Assembly: GCF_947501225.1 (NCBI RefSeq)
Contig: NZ_CANMUW010000006.1
Coordinates: 270,049 to 334,048, forward strand
Origin: an uncultured Shewanella sp.
GTDB taxonomy: Bacteria; Pseudomonadota; Gammaproteobacteria; Enterobacterales; Shewanellaceae
Reading direction: 5' to 3'
DNA: 64,000 nucleotides
The notes beneath the pieces are model-generated. The model was not told the origin of the DNA. It was given only the letters and a program-made list of their open reading frames with translations, and searched no databases. Positions within the stretch are counted from its first letter, which is position 1. The number at the start of each line of letters is the position of its first letter. The translations under genes were made by a program, and so were the position numbers. This document shows, piece by piece, positions 44,318 through 52,621 of this stretch.

Positions 44318-45121
44318 TTAGGCTGCTGCGGCGGTAATGAGTCCGGCTTCATCGATGCGCTTATATTGCAGCCAGGCTTTATGGTACTGCTTATGTGAGG
44401 TCTGGCGCAGGTGAGTGATTCTCGCCGTTTCAAACTCATTTAACGCTCTGCTTTCACGCTTAGCCTGGGCTTGTATCGCCTGTACCTCTTCATACACTAA
44501 GTGCTCTGCGCCACTCTTTATCTTTGCTATCTCATCTAAATGAAGCTGCACCTCGGCGATCATCTTTGACCCCGGCAGCCTGATAAGTACGTTGAGATCG
44601 CGATAGCCTGATTCCTTGGGTGAGGCGAAGCGGTTTTTGACCTGGACTATCTGAGTTTTTGTGCTCAGTGATTCATAGGCTTGCATCAGATCATGAATAT
44701 TATTGCTAACCAGTGTGGCTCTTGCCAGATCGGTTAACAGACTCGCGTCACCATCAAACTTAGTTATCATCTTCTCCTGAGCCCTCGAGTAACTCTTGAT
44801 GGGAGGCAGCAGAGGCGAGCTGTGGCTGTTTTCGGCTATGGTGTGCATGATAAGGTTCAGCTCGTCTTGCGCGGGCTGCGCCTGAGAGTAGAGGGTGGCG
44901 AGATCGCAGCTGGTCTGTCTGGGGATCTGGTGTTGGTGACTGGAGATAGAGGTCAGTCCGGTCAGGTTTTTGGTCAGAGATTGCCTGACGGCATAGTTAT
45001 CACTTTTCTCTTTGACGTCATTTTGTAGTTCGTAAGTGGCCGCGAACCCTGTGCGGGTAGATAGAAGAAGCAGGAAGATAAAAAACGTACGAAACAATCT
45101 GTTCATACTAGTCATAAACAT
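44318..45121 (-). CDS. Exported RelA/SpoT-fold nucleotidyltransferase-like protein
   Basis: A 267-residue protein with a clear signal peptide (LFRTFFIFLLLLSTRTGFA). Residues about 110-220 match the RelA/SpoT synthetase fold. DGDASLLTDLARATLV is the Asp-bearing strand, FASPKESGYRDLNVLIRLP carries the GYR nucleotide-stacking motif found in (p)ppGpp synthetases, and MIAEVQLHLDEIAKIKSGAE is the E-x-Q strand. No HD hydrolase or regulatory domain is present. A C-terminal segment, TSHKQYHKAWLQYK, resembles those of toxin-like relatives. An AGAGG ribosome site precedes the ATG at 45121. Activity outside the cytoplasm is unexplained. Confidence 0.7.
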   Translation of the reverse strand: MFMTSMNRLFRTFFIFLLLLSTRTGFAATYELQNDVKEKSDNYAVRQSLTKNLTGLTSISSHQHQIPRQTSCDLATLYSQAQPAQDELNLIMHTIAENSHSSPLLPPIKSYSRAQEKMITKFDGDASLLTDLARATLVSNNIHDLMQAYESLSTKTQIVQVKNRFASPKESGYRDLNVLIRLPGSKMIAEVQLHLDEIAKIKSGAEHLVYEEVQAIQAQAKRESRALNEFETARITHLRQTSHKQYHKAWLQYKRIDEAGLITAAAA

Positions 45122-45245
45122 AAAGTAGACCTCTTTTCTCGCTGAAATACTAAACGATAAGGTTAATTTAGGCTCTGATTGCTTAATCCACGCTGAATGG
45201 GTAATTAAAGTTTGTTCATATAGGAGTCTATCCGATTCAGATATA

Positions 45246-45270
45246 AAAAAAGAGCGCTTAACGCGCTCTT
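45246..45270 (-). terminator. Terminator of the M13 peptidase gene
   Basis: AAGAGCGC pairs with GCGCTCTT around TTAAC, with a T-run on the minus strand. It lies 27 bases after the stop. Confidence 0.85.
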
Positions 45271-45296
45271 GTGAAAGATAAAATAGGTTTGTTAAC

Positions 45297-47381
45297 TTAC
45301 CAGATCTTTACACGCTTCTCGGGTGGCAGGTACATGGCATCACCCTCTTTTACATCGAATGTGGTGTAGAATTCAGGCATGTTAGACAGGGCTCCCACTG
45401 AACGGAATTTAGCCGGAGAGTGAGGATCGGTTGCCACACGGTTACGCATAGATTCCTCTTTGATCTTCGCACGCCAGATCTGAGTAAATCCGATGAAGAA
45501 GCGCTCATCGCCGGTTAAGCCGTCGATAACCGGAGCCTCTTTACCGTTAAGAGACTTCTTATAGGCCTTATAGGCAATGGTGACACCCGATAGATCGCCG
45601 ATATTCTCACCCAGTGTCAGCTCACCGTTAACGTTTAGGTCATCGAATACCGCATAGCCATTATATTGTTCGACTAAGGCTTTACCGCGTGCGGCGAATT
45701 CAGATAGATCTTGCTCTGTCCACCAGTCCCGCATGTTGCCCTCACCGTCAAACTTCGACCCCTGGTCGTCGAACCCATGGCCCATCTCATGACCAATGAC
45801 GGCACCGATACCACCATAGTTGACGGCATCATCGGCCTGCATATTAAAGAACGGAGGTTGAAGGATTGCCGCGGGGAATACGATCTCGTTCATGGTCGGA
45901 TTATAATAAGCGTTGACCGTTTGTGGTGTCATATGCCATTCCCACTTACGGATTGGGCCCGCAAGCTTCTCCAGCTCTTTCTCATGGCCCAGCAGACTTG
46001 CACGAATACTGTTGCCGACGAGGTCATCGGCTTTAATCGTCAGCTTACTGTAATCTTCCCATCTGTCAGGGTAACCAATCTTGGGATCGAATTTAGCGAG
46101 CTTATCTTTTGCCGCAACTTTGGTGTCGGCACCCATCCAGTCCAGGTTATCTATGCTGTCACCGTAAGCCCCGCGCAGGTTCTCAACCAGTGCCTGCATG
46201 CGCTGCTTGGCTTCAGGCGTAAAGTGGCGCTTAACGTAGACTTTACCCACGACCTCACCGAGTAGTGAGTTAACCGTGCTCACGCCACGTTTCCAGCGTG
46301 GTTGCTGCTCGGCCTGGCCATTCAGTGTCTTAGAGAAGAACTCGAAGTTTTCCCTGTCAAGTTCAGCCGTTAGTTGGCCGGCAAAGTGTGTAAGCAGTTG
46401 CCACTGCATGTAAGTCTGCCATGTCGCAAGTTCGTTGGCCTTTAGGACTTCATTGAAGCCCTGAATGAAGCTTGGTTGATTAATGATGATGTCGCTCTGT
46501 TTCTCGACACCCAATGTCGTCAAGTATCCGTTCCAATCGATGTCGGGTGCCAATGTTGGAAGGTCTTTAACTTGCATCAGGTTATAGGTCTTAGTGCTAT
46601 CGCGAGTCTCGACGACATCCCAGTGCCTGCTGGCTATTGCTGTTTCGAGGGCTAATACCTGCTCGGCGCTGGCTTTAGGGTTTGCAAGACCAGCCAGAGT
46701 GAACATCTTTTCGATATGTTCGACAAAGGCTTTACGAATATTCACGAATCGCTCGCCTTCGTTGAAGTAGTAGTCCTTCTCAGGGAGGCTCAGACCATAT
46801 TGCCAGATATGGGTCGCATAACGGCTGGAGTCTTTAGCATCGACATTGATATAGAAAGCCAGTGGAGTGCCACCGCCTATGAGCTGGCTGTGAGCAAAAT
46901 ATCTGACCAGTTCCTCTTTCGACTTTAGTGCGGCTATCTTATCCAGCTCGCCCTGTATCGGCGAAACTCCTAGCTTGTTTAGCGTATCTGTATCCATAAA
47001 AGAACGATACAGGTCGGCAACTTTCTGCTCGTCACTACCCTCAGTTAAGTTTGGAGTGGCGGCAACCTCTTCAATAATGGCTTTTACATCATCACGGGAT
47101 TTTTCACGAAGGTCATAGAATGCCCCTGCGCTGGTTCTGTCGCTCGGGATCTCGGTGTTCTTTATCCAGGTACCGTTGACGTAGCTGTAGAAGTCATCCT
47201 GGGGACGAACTGACTTATCAAAATTGGCGAACTCTATACCTGAGCCCAGTGCTTTAGCTACTGCAGCTGCTGCCTCAGTTTTACTGGTCTCAGGAGCCTT
47301 TATTTCGGCTTCTTTATTATTGCAGGCACTGAGACCTACTATCAATGAGGCACAAAGTCCCCCAACGAGTACTTTCTTCAT
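45297..47381 (-). CDS. M13-family metallopeptidase lipoprotein (PepO-like)
   Basis: A 694-residue protein with a lipoprotein signal ending LSAC. The C-terminal half has the zinc motif HEMGH (HExxH) in IGHEMGHGFDDQG and a downstream ENIGDLSG, where the glutamate is the third ligand. NAYYNP and the C-terminal W match the neprilysin/endothelin-converting-enzyme family. It probably cleaves short peptides in the periplasm. The length is typical of bacterial PepO relatives. Confidence 0.92.
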   Translation of the reverse strand: MKKVLVGGLCASLIVGLSACNNKEAEIKAPETSKTEAAAAVAKALGSGIEFANFDKSVRPQDDFYSYVNGTWIKNTEIPSDRTSAGAFYDLREKSRDDVKAIIEEVAATPNLTEGSDEQKVADLYRSFMDTDTLNKLGVSPIQGELDKIAALKSKEELVRYFAHSQLIGGGTPLAFYINVDAKDSSRYATHIWQYGLSLPEKDYYFNEGERFVNIRKAFVEHIEKMFTLAGLANPKASAEQVLALETAIASRHWDVVETRDSTKTYNLMQVKDLPTLAPDIDWNGYLTTLGVEKQSDIIINQPSFIQGFNEVLKANELATWQTYMQWQLLTHFAGQLTAELDRENFEFFSKTLNGQAEQQPRWKRGVSTVNSLLGEVVGKVYVKRHFTPEAKQRMQALVENLRGAYGDSIDNLDWMGADTKVAAKDKLAKFDPKIGYPDRWEDYSKLTIKADDLVGNSIRASLLGHEKELEKLAGPIRKWEWHMTPQTVNAYYNPTMNEIVFPAAILQPPFFNMQADDAVNYGGIGAVIGHEMGHGFDDQGSKFDGEGNMRDWWTEQDLSEFAARGKALVEQYNGYAVFDDLNVNGELTLGENIGDLSGVTIAYKAYKKSLNGKEAPVIDGLTGDERFFIGFTQIWRAKIKEESMRNRVATDPHSPAKFRSVGALSNMPEFYTTFDVKEGDAMYLPPEKRVKIW

Positions 47382-47623
47382 TACGATTCCTTTGTCTGCT
47401 GGTTGCCCATCTTTGGGTCATTGTTGTTATGTCCAATGCCACTGCTTTAATGATACGGCAACTGGATTTTGCTCAGTAAGTCTATGTGGGGCTTACATCG
47501 TGTTACACATGTTAAGGTTTTGAGGTGGGTATAGACAAGTGTTGACGGGCACTTACGTGTGTTTCAAGCCATTTAGTTATGTAAGTAAAGGTTTCTTCCA
47601 CCATGAAACCGGCAAATATCGGC

Positions 47624-47754
47624 TTAGCGTTGCTTGATCACTTTCGCCGGGTTTCCGGCCGCCACAGATTTTGCCTGAACATCTTTAGTGACTACCGAGC
47701 CGGCACCGACAACGGCTTCGTCGCCGATGCTAGTATTTGGAGGGGAAATTGCGC
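47624..47754 (-). pseudogene. Truncated duplicate of the acetyltransferase 3' end
   Basis: The minus strand reads SIGDEAVVGAGSVVTKDVQ, then AKSVAAGNPAKVIKQR and a stop. This is a near copy of the C-terminus of the neighbouring acetyltransferase (GNPAKLIKV). The two copies lie about 170 bases apart and share an identical stretch of about 40 bases near 47670-47710. The 5' part of this copy is missing, so it is a remnant of a tandem duplication. Confidence 0.85.
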
Positions 47755-48336
47755 CTATAATTCAGGCGCTTGTCTATGCTGATTATCTGGCGATAACACT
47801 TTGATTAATTTTGCCGGATTTCCGGCAACCACAGTTTTTGCCTGAACATCTTTAGTGACTACCGAGCCGGCACCGACCACGGCTTCATCGCCTATGCTGA
47901 TACCCGGAAGGATAACTGCGCCGCCGCCAATCCAGACCCGTTTGCCTACGGTGATAGCCTTGGCAATCTCGAAGCCCCGACAACGCTTTTCAGCATCGAG
48001 CGGGTGGTTGGCGGTATAAAACTGGACATTAGGACCAACCATGGTGTGCTCCCCAATGTGGATGGGAGCGTTGTCCTGCAGAGTCACATTACTGTTGATA
48101 TATACCCTGCTGCCAAGGTGAATGTGCAGGCCGTAACTGATATAGAAAGGCGGGACTATGATGGCATCGGATGAGATATGCGGCAGCAGTTTCTCATCAT
48201 GTTGGTAATCGAGCATCAGGTTAGCCTGTCGATTACGGATCTGTTGTTGCTTTCTTAGCTCCATGATCTCCATGTCTAAGTAGTTATACTCCAGACCGGA
48301 GATCATTTTTTGATAGTTACTGAGTTCCTGGTTCAT
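47755..48336 (-). CDS. maa: Hexapeptide-repeat sugar O-acetyltransferase (Maa/LacA-like)
   Basis: 193 residues from the ATG at 48336, which has CAGGAG six bases upstream. It is a left-handed beta-helix enzyme with YTANHPLD carrying the catalytic His, and hexapeptide repeats ending GAGSVVTKDV. It acetylates maltose or similar sugars from acetyl-CoA. The C-terminal tail (SPDNQHRQAPEL) may come from the junction with the truncated duplicate next to it, since it runs right into that copy. Confidence 0.87.
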   Translation of the reverse strand: MNQELSNYQKMISGLEYNYLDMEIMELRKQQQIRNRQANLMLDYQHDEKLLPHISSDAIIVPPFYISYGLHIHLGSRVYINSNVTLQDNAPIHIGEHTMVGPNVQFYTANHPLDAEKRCRGFEIAKAITVGKRVWIGGGAVILPGISIGDEAVVGAGSVVTKDVQAKTVVAGNPAKLIKVLSPDNQHRQAPEL

Positions 48337-48463
48337 AAGCGCTCCTGCTCGTATCTCCAAACAGGTTAGGGGGAAGTCGACTTACTTGCCAAGCAAATCT
48401 TTGCCCTTTGTGAGCTTGGGCTTCATAATGTCGCCACTTGTGTATTTTTAGCTGAGAACCATA

Positions 48464-49156
48464 GTGCGTTTAGACAAATTTATCTGCGAATCTACTTCGC
48501 TAACCCGCTCTTTAGCGAAGAAAGCCCTGCATCGTGGTGATGTGACTTGTGATGGTGAAGTTGTTAAGAACGCTGGCTTTAAGGTGACCGATGCTCATAC
48601 TATCTGCCTCGAAGGCGAGCAGCTTTCGGTTGTCGGCCCCCGTTTTATCATGCTCAACAAGCCTGTCGACACTATCTGTTCGACCATAGATGAGGTGTAT
48701 CCATCGGTGCTTGGCTTGTTGGATATTGAAAAGCCCGAAGATCTCCATATTGCGGGGCGCCTCGATGCAGATACGACAGGGTTAGTACTGATCACAAATG
48801 ACGGCCAGTGGTCCCACAAAATCACCTCTCCAAGGAAAGAGTGCGGTAAACGCTACCTGCTTGAGGTGGCCGAATCTCTGGACTCATCACTCATCGATGA
48901 GTTTGCGAAGGGGTTGCAGCTTAATAATGAGGATGGATTAACGAAACCGGCTATATTGGAAATTTTAACGCCTCATAAGGCAAGACTGACGATAACCGAG
49001 GGTAAATATCACCAGGTTAAGCGTATGCTTGCTGCGGTAGGAAACAGAGTCACCGCCTTACACAGAGAGTGCGTGGGTAAGATTGAGCTGGATGAAGAGC
49101 TTGAACCCGGAGAGTGGCGCTACCTAACCGATGAGGAGATAGACTCGGTCAAGTAG
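48464..49156 (+). CDS. rsuA: 16S rRNA pseudouridine(516) synthase RsuA
   Basis: A 230-residue enzyme, the E. coli RsuA length, with a GTG start. An N-terminal S4-type RNA-binding domain (MRLDKFICESTSLTRSLAKK) precedes the catalytic domain with AGRLDADTTGLVLITND, whose Asp is the catalytic residue. KYHQVKRMLAAVGNRV is the RsuA-family C-terminal motif. It makes pseudouridine 516 in 16S rRNA. It is monocistronic. Confidence 0.92.
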   Translation: MRLDKFICESTSLTRSLAKKALHRGDVTCDGEVVKNAGFKVTDAHTICLEGEQLSVVGPRFIMLNKPVDTICSTIDEVYPSVLGLLDIEKPEDLHIAGRLDADTTGLVLITNDGQWSHKITSPRKECGKRYLLEVAESLDSSLIDEFAKGLQLNNEDGLTKPAILEILTPHKARLTITEGKYHQVKRMLAAVGNRVTALHRECVGKIELDEELEPGEWRYLTDEEIDSVK

Positions 49157-49174
49157 ACGAATATCTATTGATAT

Positions 49175-49196
49175 AAGGCCTGCAGATGCAGGCCTT
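49175..49196 (+). terminator. Terminator of rsuA
   Basis: AAGGCCTGCA pairs with TGCAGGCCTT around a two-base loop; a short T-rich stretch follows. Confidence 0.65.
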
Positions 49197-49225
49197 TCGT
49201 TATCGGCTTTAATAAATAATCATAC

Positions 49226-50170
49226 TCAGTCAGAGAGCTCAATTGAACCGCTGATGGTCGATATTTTGATATCGGCACCGCCGCTGACGGTTTGGAATTT
49301 AAGATAAGAGGTTGGAGAGTACTTCTCCTTTTTGGGCTCGTCATCGGTAAGTTTGTTTCTGATCTTTCCTCCCGGTCCGCCGTTAATATTGAAGTTGGCG
49401 GCTATATTTTCAGGGAGATTCAATGCTATATCACCACTCACGCTATCCAGGTTTGCTCTGGATTTCAGGCCCGTCATCTTGAGCGAGATATCGCCACTGA
49501 TAGTCTGGACTCTTAACTCGTTAACTTCACTCAGTTGAACCTTGCCGTCTCCCGATATCAGCTCGATAGAGACATTTTCGGCTGAGGAGTTTGCCGTAAG
49601 TTCTCCACTGACCAGCTTATAGCTTATCTCTCCATTACTGTTTCTATCCTCTATCGCTCCCGATACCGTATCCAGTTTTATCTTTCCGGCTAAGTTCGAT
49701 GTTTGTATATCACCGGATACTGTGTGGATGAAGGTTTGATTGGTGATATCGGAGGCTTCGATATCGCCGCTGACGGAGTAGACACCAATGATTCCGGATA
49801 GCGAGGAGAGGTTGTAGCTGGAGGAAAGCCCCTCTGCGTCGAGAGTCAGGTTTTTAGGCACCTTGATGATAAAATCAGAACCCTTGCTATTATTTCCATT
49901 GAAATTACGGGGCATCTTATCTTCCAGTGTGACCTGATTTCCCTGCTTATCTAATATAAAACCTTCGCTGAGTTCATCTAAGGTCCCCTTTACGCTTATC
50001 TCATTCTTATCCCAGGAGCTTATCTTAATCTCTCCCCTCAGCACCTTGATATTGAGTTTGAGGTTGTCACCTACAGATAATTGCTTATCGACAGACTGTG
50101 CGGCGATAGCCATATTTGCTACCAATATAAGGGGGATGGCGAGGTAACTTAATATTTGAGAGGGTTTCAT
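49226..50170 (-). CDS. Exported DUF4097-type beta-helical protein
   Basis: 314 residues from the ATG at 50170, which has AAGGAG seven bases upstream. A signal peptide ends near MAIAAQ. The rest is a repeating beta solenoid with units such as VSGDIEASDI, VSGDIQTSNL and VSGAIEDRNS, the DUF4097 pattern. Its start overlaps the anti-sigma stop by 4 bases. It is probably a periplasmic or outer-membrane partner of the sigma system; the ligand is unknown. Confidence 0.8.
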   Translation of the reverse strand: MKPSQILSYLAIPLILVANMAIAAQSVDKQLSVGDNLKLNIKVLRGEIKISSWDKNEISVKGTLDELSEGFILDKQGNQVTLEDKMPRNFNGNNSKGSDFIIKVPKNLTLDAEGLSSSYNLSSLSGIIGVYSVSGDIEASDITNQTFIHTVSGDIQTSNLAGKIKLDTVSGAIEDRNSNGEISYKLVSGELTANSSAENVSIELISGDGKVQLSEVNELRVQTISGDISLKMTGLKSRANLDSVSGDIALNLPENIAANFNINGGPGGKIRNKLTDDEPKKEKYSPTSYLKFQTVSGGADIKISTISGSIELSD

Positions 50171-50700
50171 ATTGTCGCTCCTTGTGAATGTTGTGAAACA
50201 GGTAGCTTCTGCCCCTGCCTTAAAAGTTCTATCTCTCTGTGTTGGGTCCATAGCCACAATTGCCAGAGTTGTTTATCGGTTGGGTTACGTTGCAGTGATT
50301 CATAGAGCTGTCTGGCGGCCTCCCTTAGCTGTTCGATACCTGTTTCGACGGGAGAGCTATATTGGCTGCTCCGCCAGTTAACCAGTGCACTCGCTTGTTG
50401 AAGTTGTGCAATTTGCATGTCGTGTTGAAACTTTATCTCCGCGAGGGTATTTATCAGGGGGGCATTTGTCTCGATGGGCTGTAAATCCGGCGTCATGTAG
50501 TTCTGTCCTAACAGGAGAGCAGTCAATAGCACTCCGGCTAATGCTGCATTACGCCATAGGTGGCCTTTGCCACGCATGCCGGGGTTACTAATGGGGGCGT
50601 CGAGGCGTTTATCTATGTTGCCCCATAGGTCATGCTCCGGAGTCATCTCCCTGGGCAGATTAGCGACTAAATCGTCTAGCTTGCTACCTTTACTATCCAT
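50167..50700 (-). CDS. Predicted membrane anti-sigma factor
   Basis: A 177-residue protein with a cytoplasmic N-terminus, one membrane helix (NAALAGVLLTALLLG, about residues 51-65) and a helical periplasmic part. It has no clear zinc-binding HxxxCxxC motif. Position directly after the sigma gene (TAATG overlap) and before the DUF4097 gene (ATGA overlap) supports an anti-sigma role. Sequence identity alone would not. Confidence 0.65.
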   Translation of the reverse strand: MDSKGSKLDDLVANLPREMTPEHDLWGNIDKRLDAPISNPGMRGKGHLWRNAALAGVLLTALLLGQNYMTPDLQPIETNAPLINTLAEIKFQHDMQIAQLQQASALVNWRSSQYSSPVETGIEQLREAARQLYESLQRNPTDKQLWQLWLWTQHREIELLRQGQKLPVSQHSQGATI

Positions 50701-51236
50701 TACAGCATCTCCTGTAGTAGCTTTCTGGCTCTGTGGTATTGCGCCTTACTGGTGCCGGATGCGATGCCCAGCAAGCTGGCTATCTCATCGTGTTTGTAAC
50801 CTTCAATTGAAAACAGGATGAACACTATTCTTGCCCGCTCGGGAAGTCTGAGCAGTAACTTGTCAAACACCTCATACTCTGCTTTCTCACAGCCGGTTTC
50901 ACTATGTTCATGTATCGATGAGAATCTGGCCCAAAAACTTTTGTGTTTCTTAATGCTGTTCAATGCCTGATTGACGGTCATGCTATGTAGCCAGGTGCTA
51001 AATTGGCTATCTCCCCGAAATTGAGGTAGCTTCTGCCACAAGCGCACGAAGGTTTCCTGTGTTGCTTCTTCGGCTAAGTAGGCTTGTCCTGATAGCCTGA
51101 AGCAGAGGCCATACACTCTCTTGTGATGAAGCAGATAGAGTTGCCTGAAGGCGGTCTTATCCCCCAGCTTCGCTTTTTCAATCAGTTCCGGCTCTGAAAG
51201 CTGATGGCTCTCGATGAACTGTATCTGTGCATTCAC
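50700..51236 (-). CDS. ECF sigma factor
   Basis: A 178-residue RNA polymerase sigma factor of the extracytoplasmic-function group. Region 2 shows ATQETFVRLWQKLPQFRG and FSTWLHSMTVNQALN. Region 4 shows RIVFILFSIEGYKHDEIASL followed by LGIASGTSKAQYHRARK. It likely directs expression of its own operon when a cell-envelope signal releases the anti-sigma factor encoded next. Confidence 0.92.
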   Translation of the reverse strand: MNAQIQFIESHQLSEPELIEKAKLGDKTAFRQLYLLHHKRVYGLCFRLSGQAYLAEEATQETFVRLWQKLPQFRGDSQFSTWLHSMTVNQALNSIKKHKSFWARFSSIHEHSETGCEKAEYEVFDKLLLRLPERARIVFILFSIEGYKHDEIASLLGIASGTSKAQYHRARKLLQEML

Positions 51237-51387
51237 GCAATATTCCCTGTGTTATGAGTTCCAAACTCTTTTGATAGTTTTAGACATAGGCTTGGCAGGA
51301 AAAGGTTTGAACCCATATTAAATAAATGTTGCAAAAAGGTATATGTGTTGTTTGGGTGGGGAGAGGGGGCTTCCTCTCCCTTGAAGG

Positions 51388-52344
51388 TTATTGGTTTTGC
51401 TTTATTTCAGCAAACACCAGTTGTGCTCCGACAAGATCGGCTAAAGCGGTACCGACGGTTTTAAATAGGGTTATCTGTTTGTCGTCGGTTCTGCCCTTGA
51501 TGCTGGCATCGCACAACTGCGCCAACTCCCCCTTGACCTTATTTGTGCTGTATACCCCTTCGGTGATGGGAAGTTTGATCTCTCCGGCTTCAGCAAAAAC
51601 ATTGATTTTTGAGTCGACATAAACATCGGATTTTAAGATCAGCTTGGTGTCGCATTCTCGCCTGTCATGGTTGTGGTTACCAACGAAATCGGTGTGTGTC
51701 CCCTCCTGTACCCAGTCACCGTCGAACAGAGGGGACGGAGAACCGGTGGCGCAACTGATGATGTCAGCATTTCGCACCGCAGCTTCAAGGTCATCACATA
51801 GTTGAACATCGATATCCGGTCGACTGGTGTTCACTTTATCGATAATTTGTTGTGCTTTTTCCGGGCTACGGCCCCATATCTTTATTTCGGTGATAGGCCT
51901 GACGCTTGCGTGGGCGAGTGCCATAAACGATGCCAGGCGTCCGGTTCCGCATATCAGCAACCTTGAGGCGTCCTCTCTTGCCAGGAAGTCACTTCCCAGC
52001 GCCGAGATGGCGGCGGTACGCCAGTAAGTCACGCTGGTACCATCGACTAATGCCTGCGGAACGCCGGTTTTACGATCAAAAATCATGATTTTGGAGTAGA
52101 GACTCTCTAACTCTGATGATTTAGCCGGATTACCGGGAAAGTAGGTGAAGGCCTTAACTGCAATTGTTTGCTCATTCCATGAGGGGAGCAGGGCAAAGGC
52201 ATCACTGTGGGATGATGATTCATCTAAAGAAAATACTTGCCGTTGAGGCATACCGGCTGGTTTAGAGAAGGTCTCTTTCAGTGCGCAGATCAGCTTCGGA
52301 AAACTCAGTGTTTGATGAATGGTGTCGGCATCGATGACTAACAT
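51388..52344 (-). CDS. Ornithine cyclodeaminase / mu-crystallin family protein
   Basis: A 318-residue NAD(P)-binding enzyme with LICGTGRLASFMALAHASV as dinucleotide fold and SCATGSPSPLFDGDWVQEGTHT. The family includes ornithine cyclodeaminase, alanine dehydrogenase and ketimine reductases, so the substrate is uncertain. N-terminal PQRQVFSLDES may hold substrate contacts. It stands alone, with 151 bases to the sigma gene on one side and 277 to the chemoreceptor on the other. Confidence 0.82.
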   Translation of the reverse strand: MLVIDADTIHQTLSFPKLICALKETFSKPAGMPQRQVFSLDESSSHSDAFALLPSWNEQTIAVKAFTYFPGNPAKSSELESLYSKIMIFDRKTGVPQALVDGTSVTYWRTAAISALGSDFLAREDASRLLICGTGRLASFMALAHASVRPITEIKIWGRSPEKAQQIIDKVNTSRPDIDVQLCDDLEAAVRNADIISCATGSPSPLFDGDWVQEGTHTDFVGNHNHDRRECDTKLILKSDVYVDSKINVFAEAGEIKLPITEGVYSTNKVKGELAQLCDASIKGRTDDKQITLFKTVGTALADLVGAQLVFAEIKQNQ

Positions 52345-52487
52345 AAAGGCTCCGCTTGTATTTTTTTTGGATATTGTATACCAATTTGGGGTGGGAGATA
52401 TACTATTAAATTTATGTAAGGAGCGTTATTAAAGTCTGAAAAAGGCTGTATTTCATGGTTATATTATGTATTTTTACTAAAATCAGC

Positions 52488-52514
52488 TAATGATGCTGGC
52501 TTAGGTGCCGATAA
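52488..52514 (+). promoter_or_regulatory. Likely sigma-28 (FliA) promoter of the chemoreceptor
   Basis: TAAT at 52488-52491, exactly 15 bases, then GCCGATAA at 52507-52514, which is a perfect FliA -10 element. Only one base differs from TAAA-N15-GCCGATAA. It lies about 108 bases before the receptor start and fits the flagellar chemotaxis regulon. Confidence 0.55.
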
Positions 52515-52621
52515 CAGCAGGAGATACATCATAATAATTTTAATCCTGCTGTAATCAACTTAGCCCTGTGATTTATTTACAACTATTCTTAATAGAGTGC
52601 TCTAGTTAAAAGGTCGCCAAT

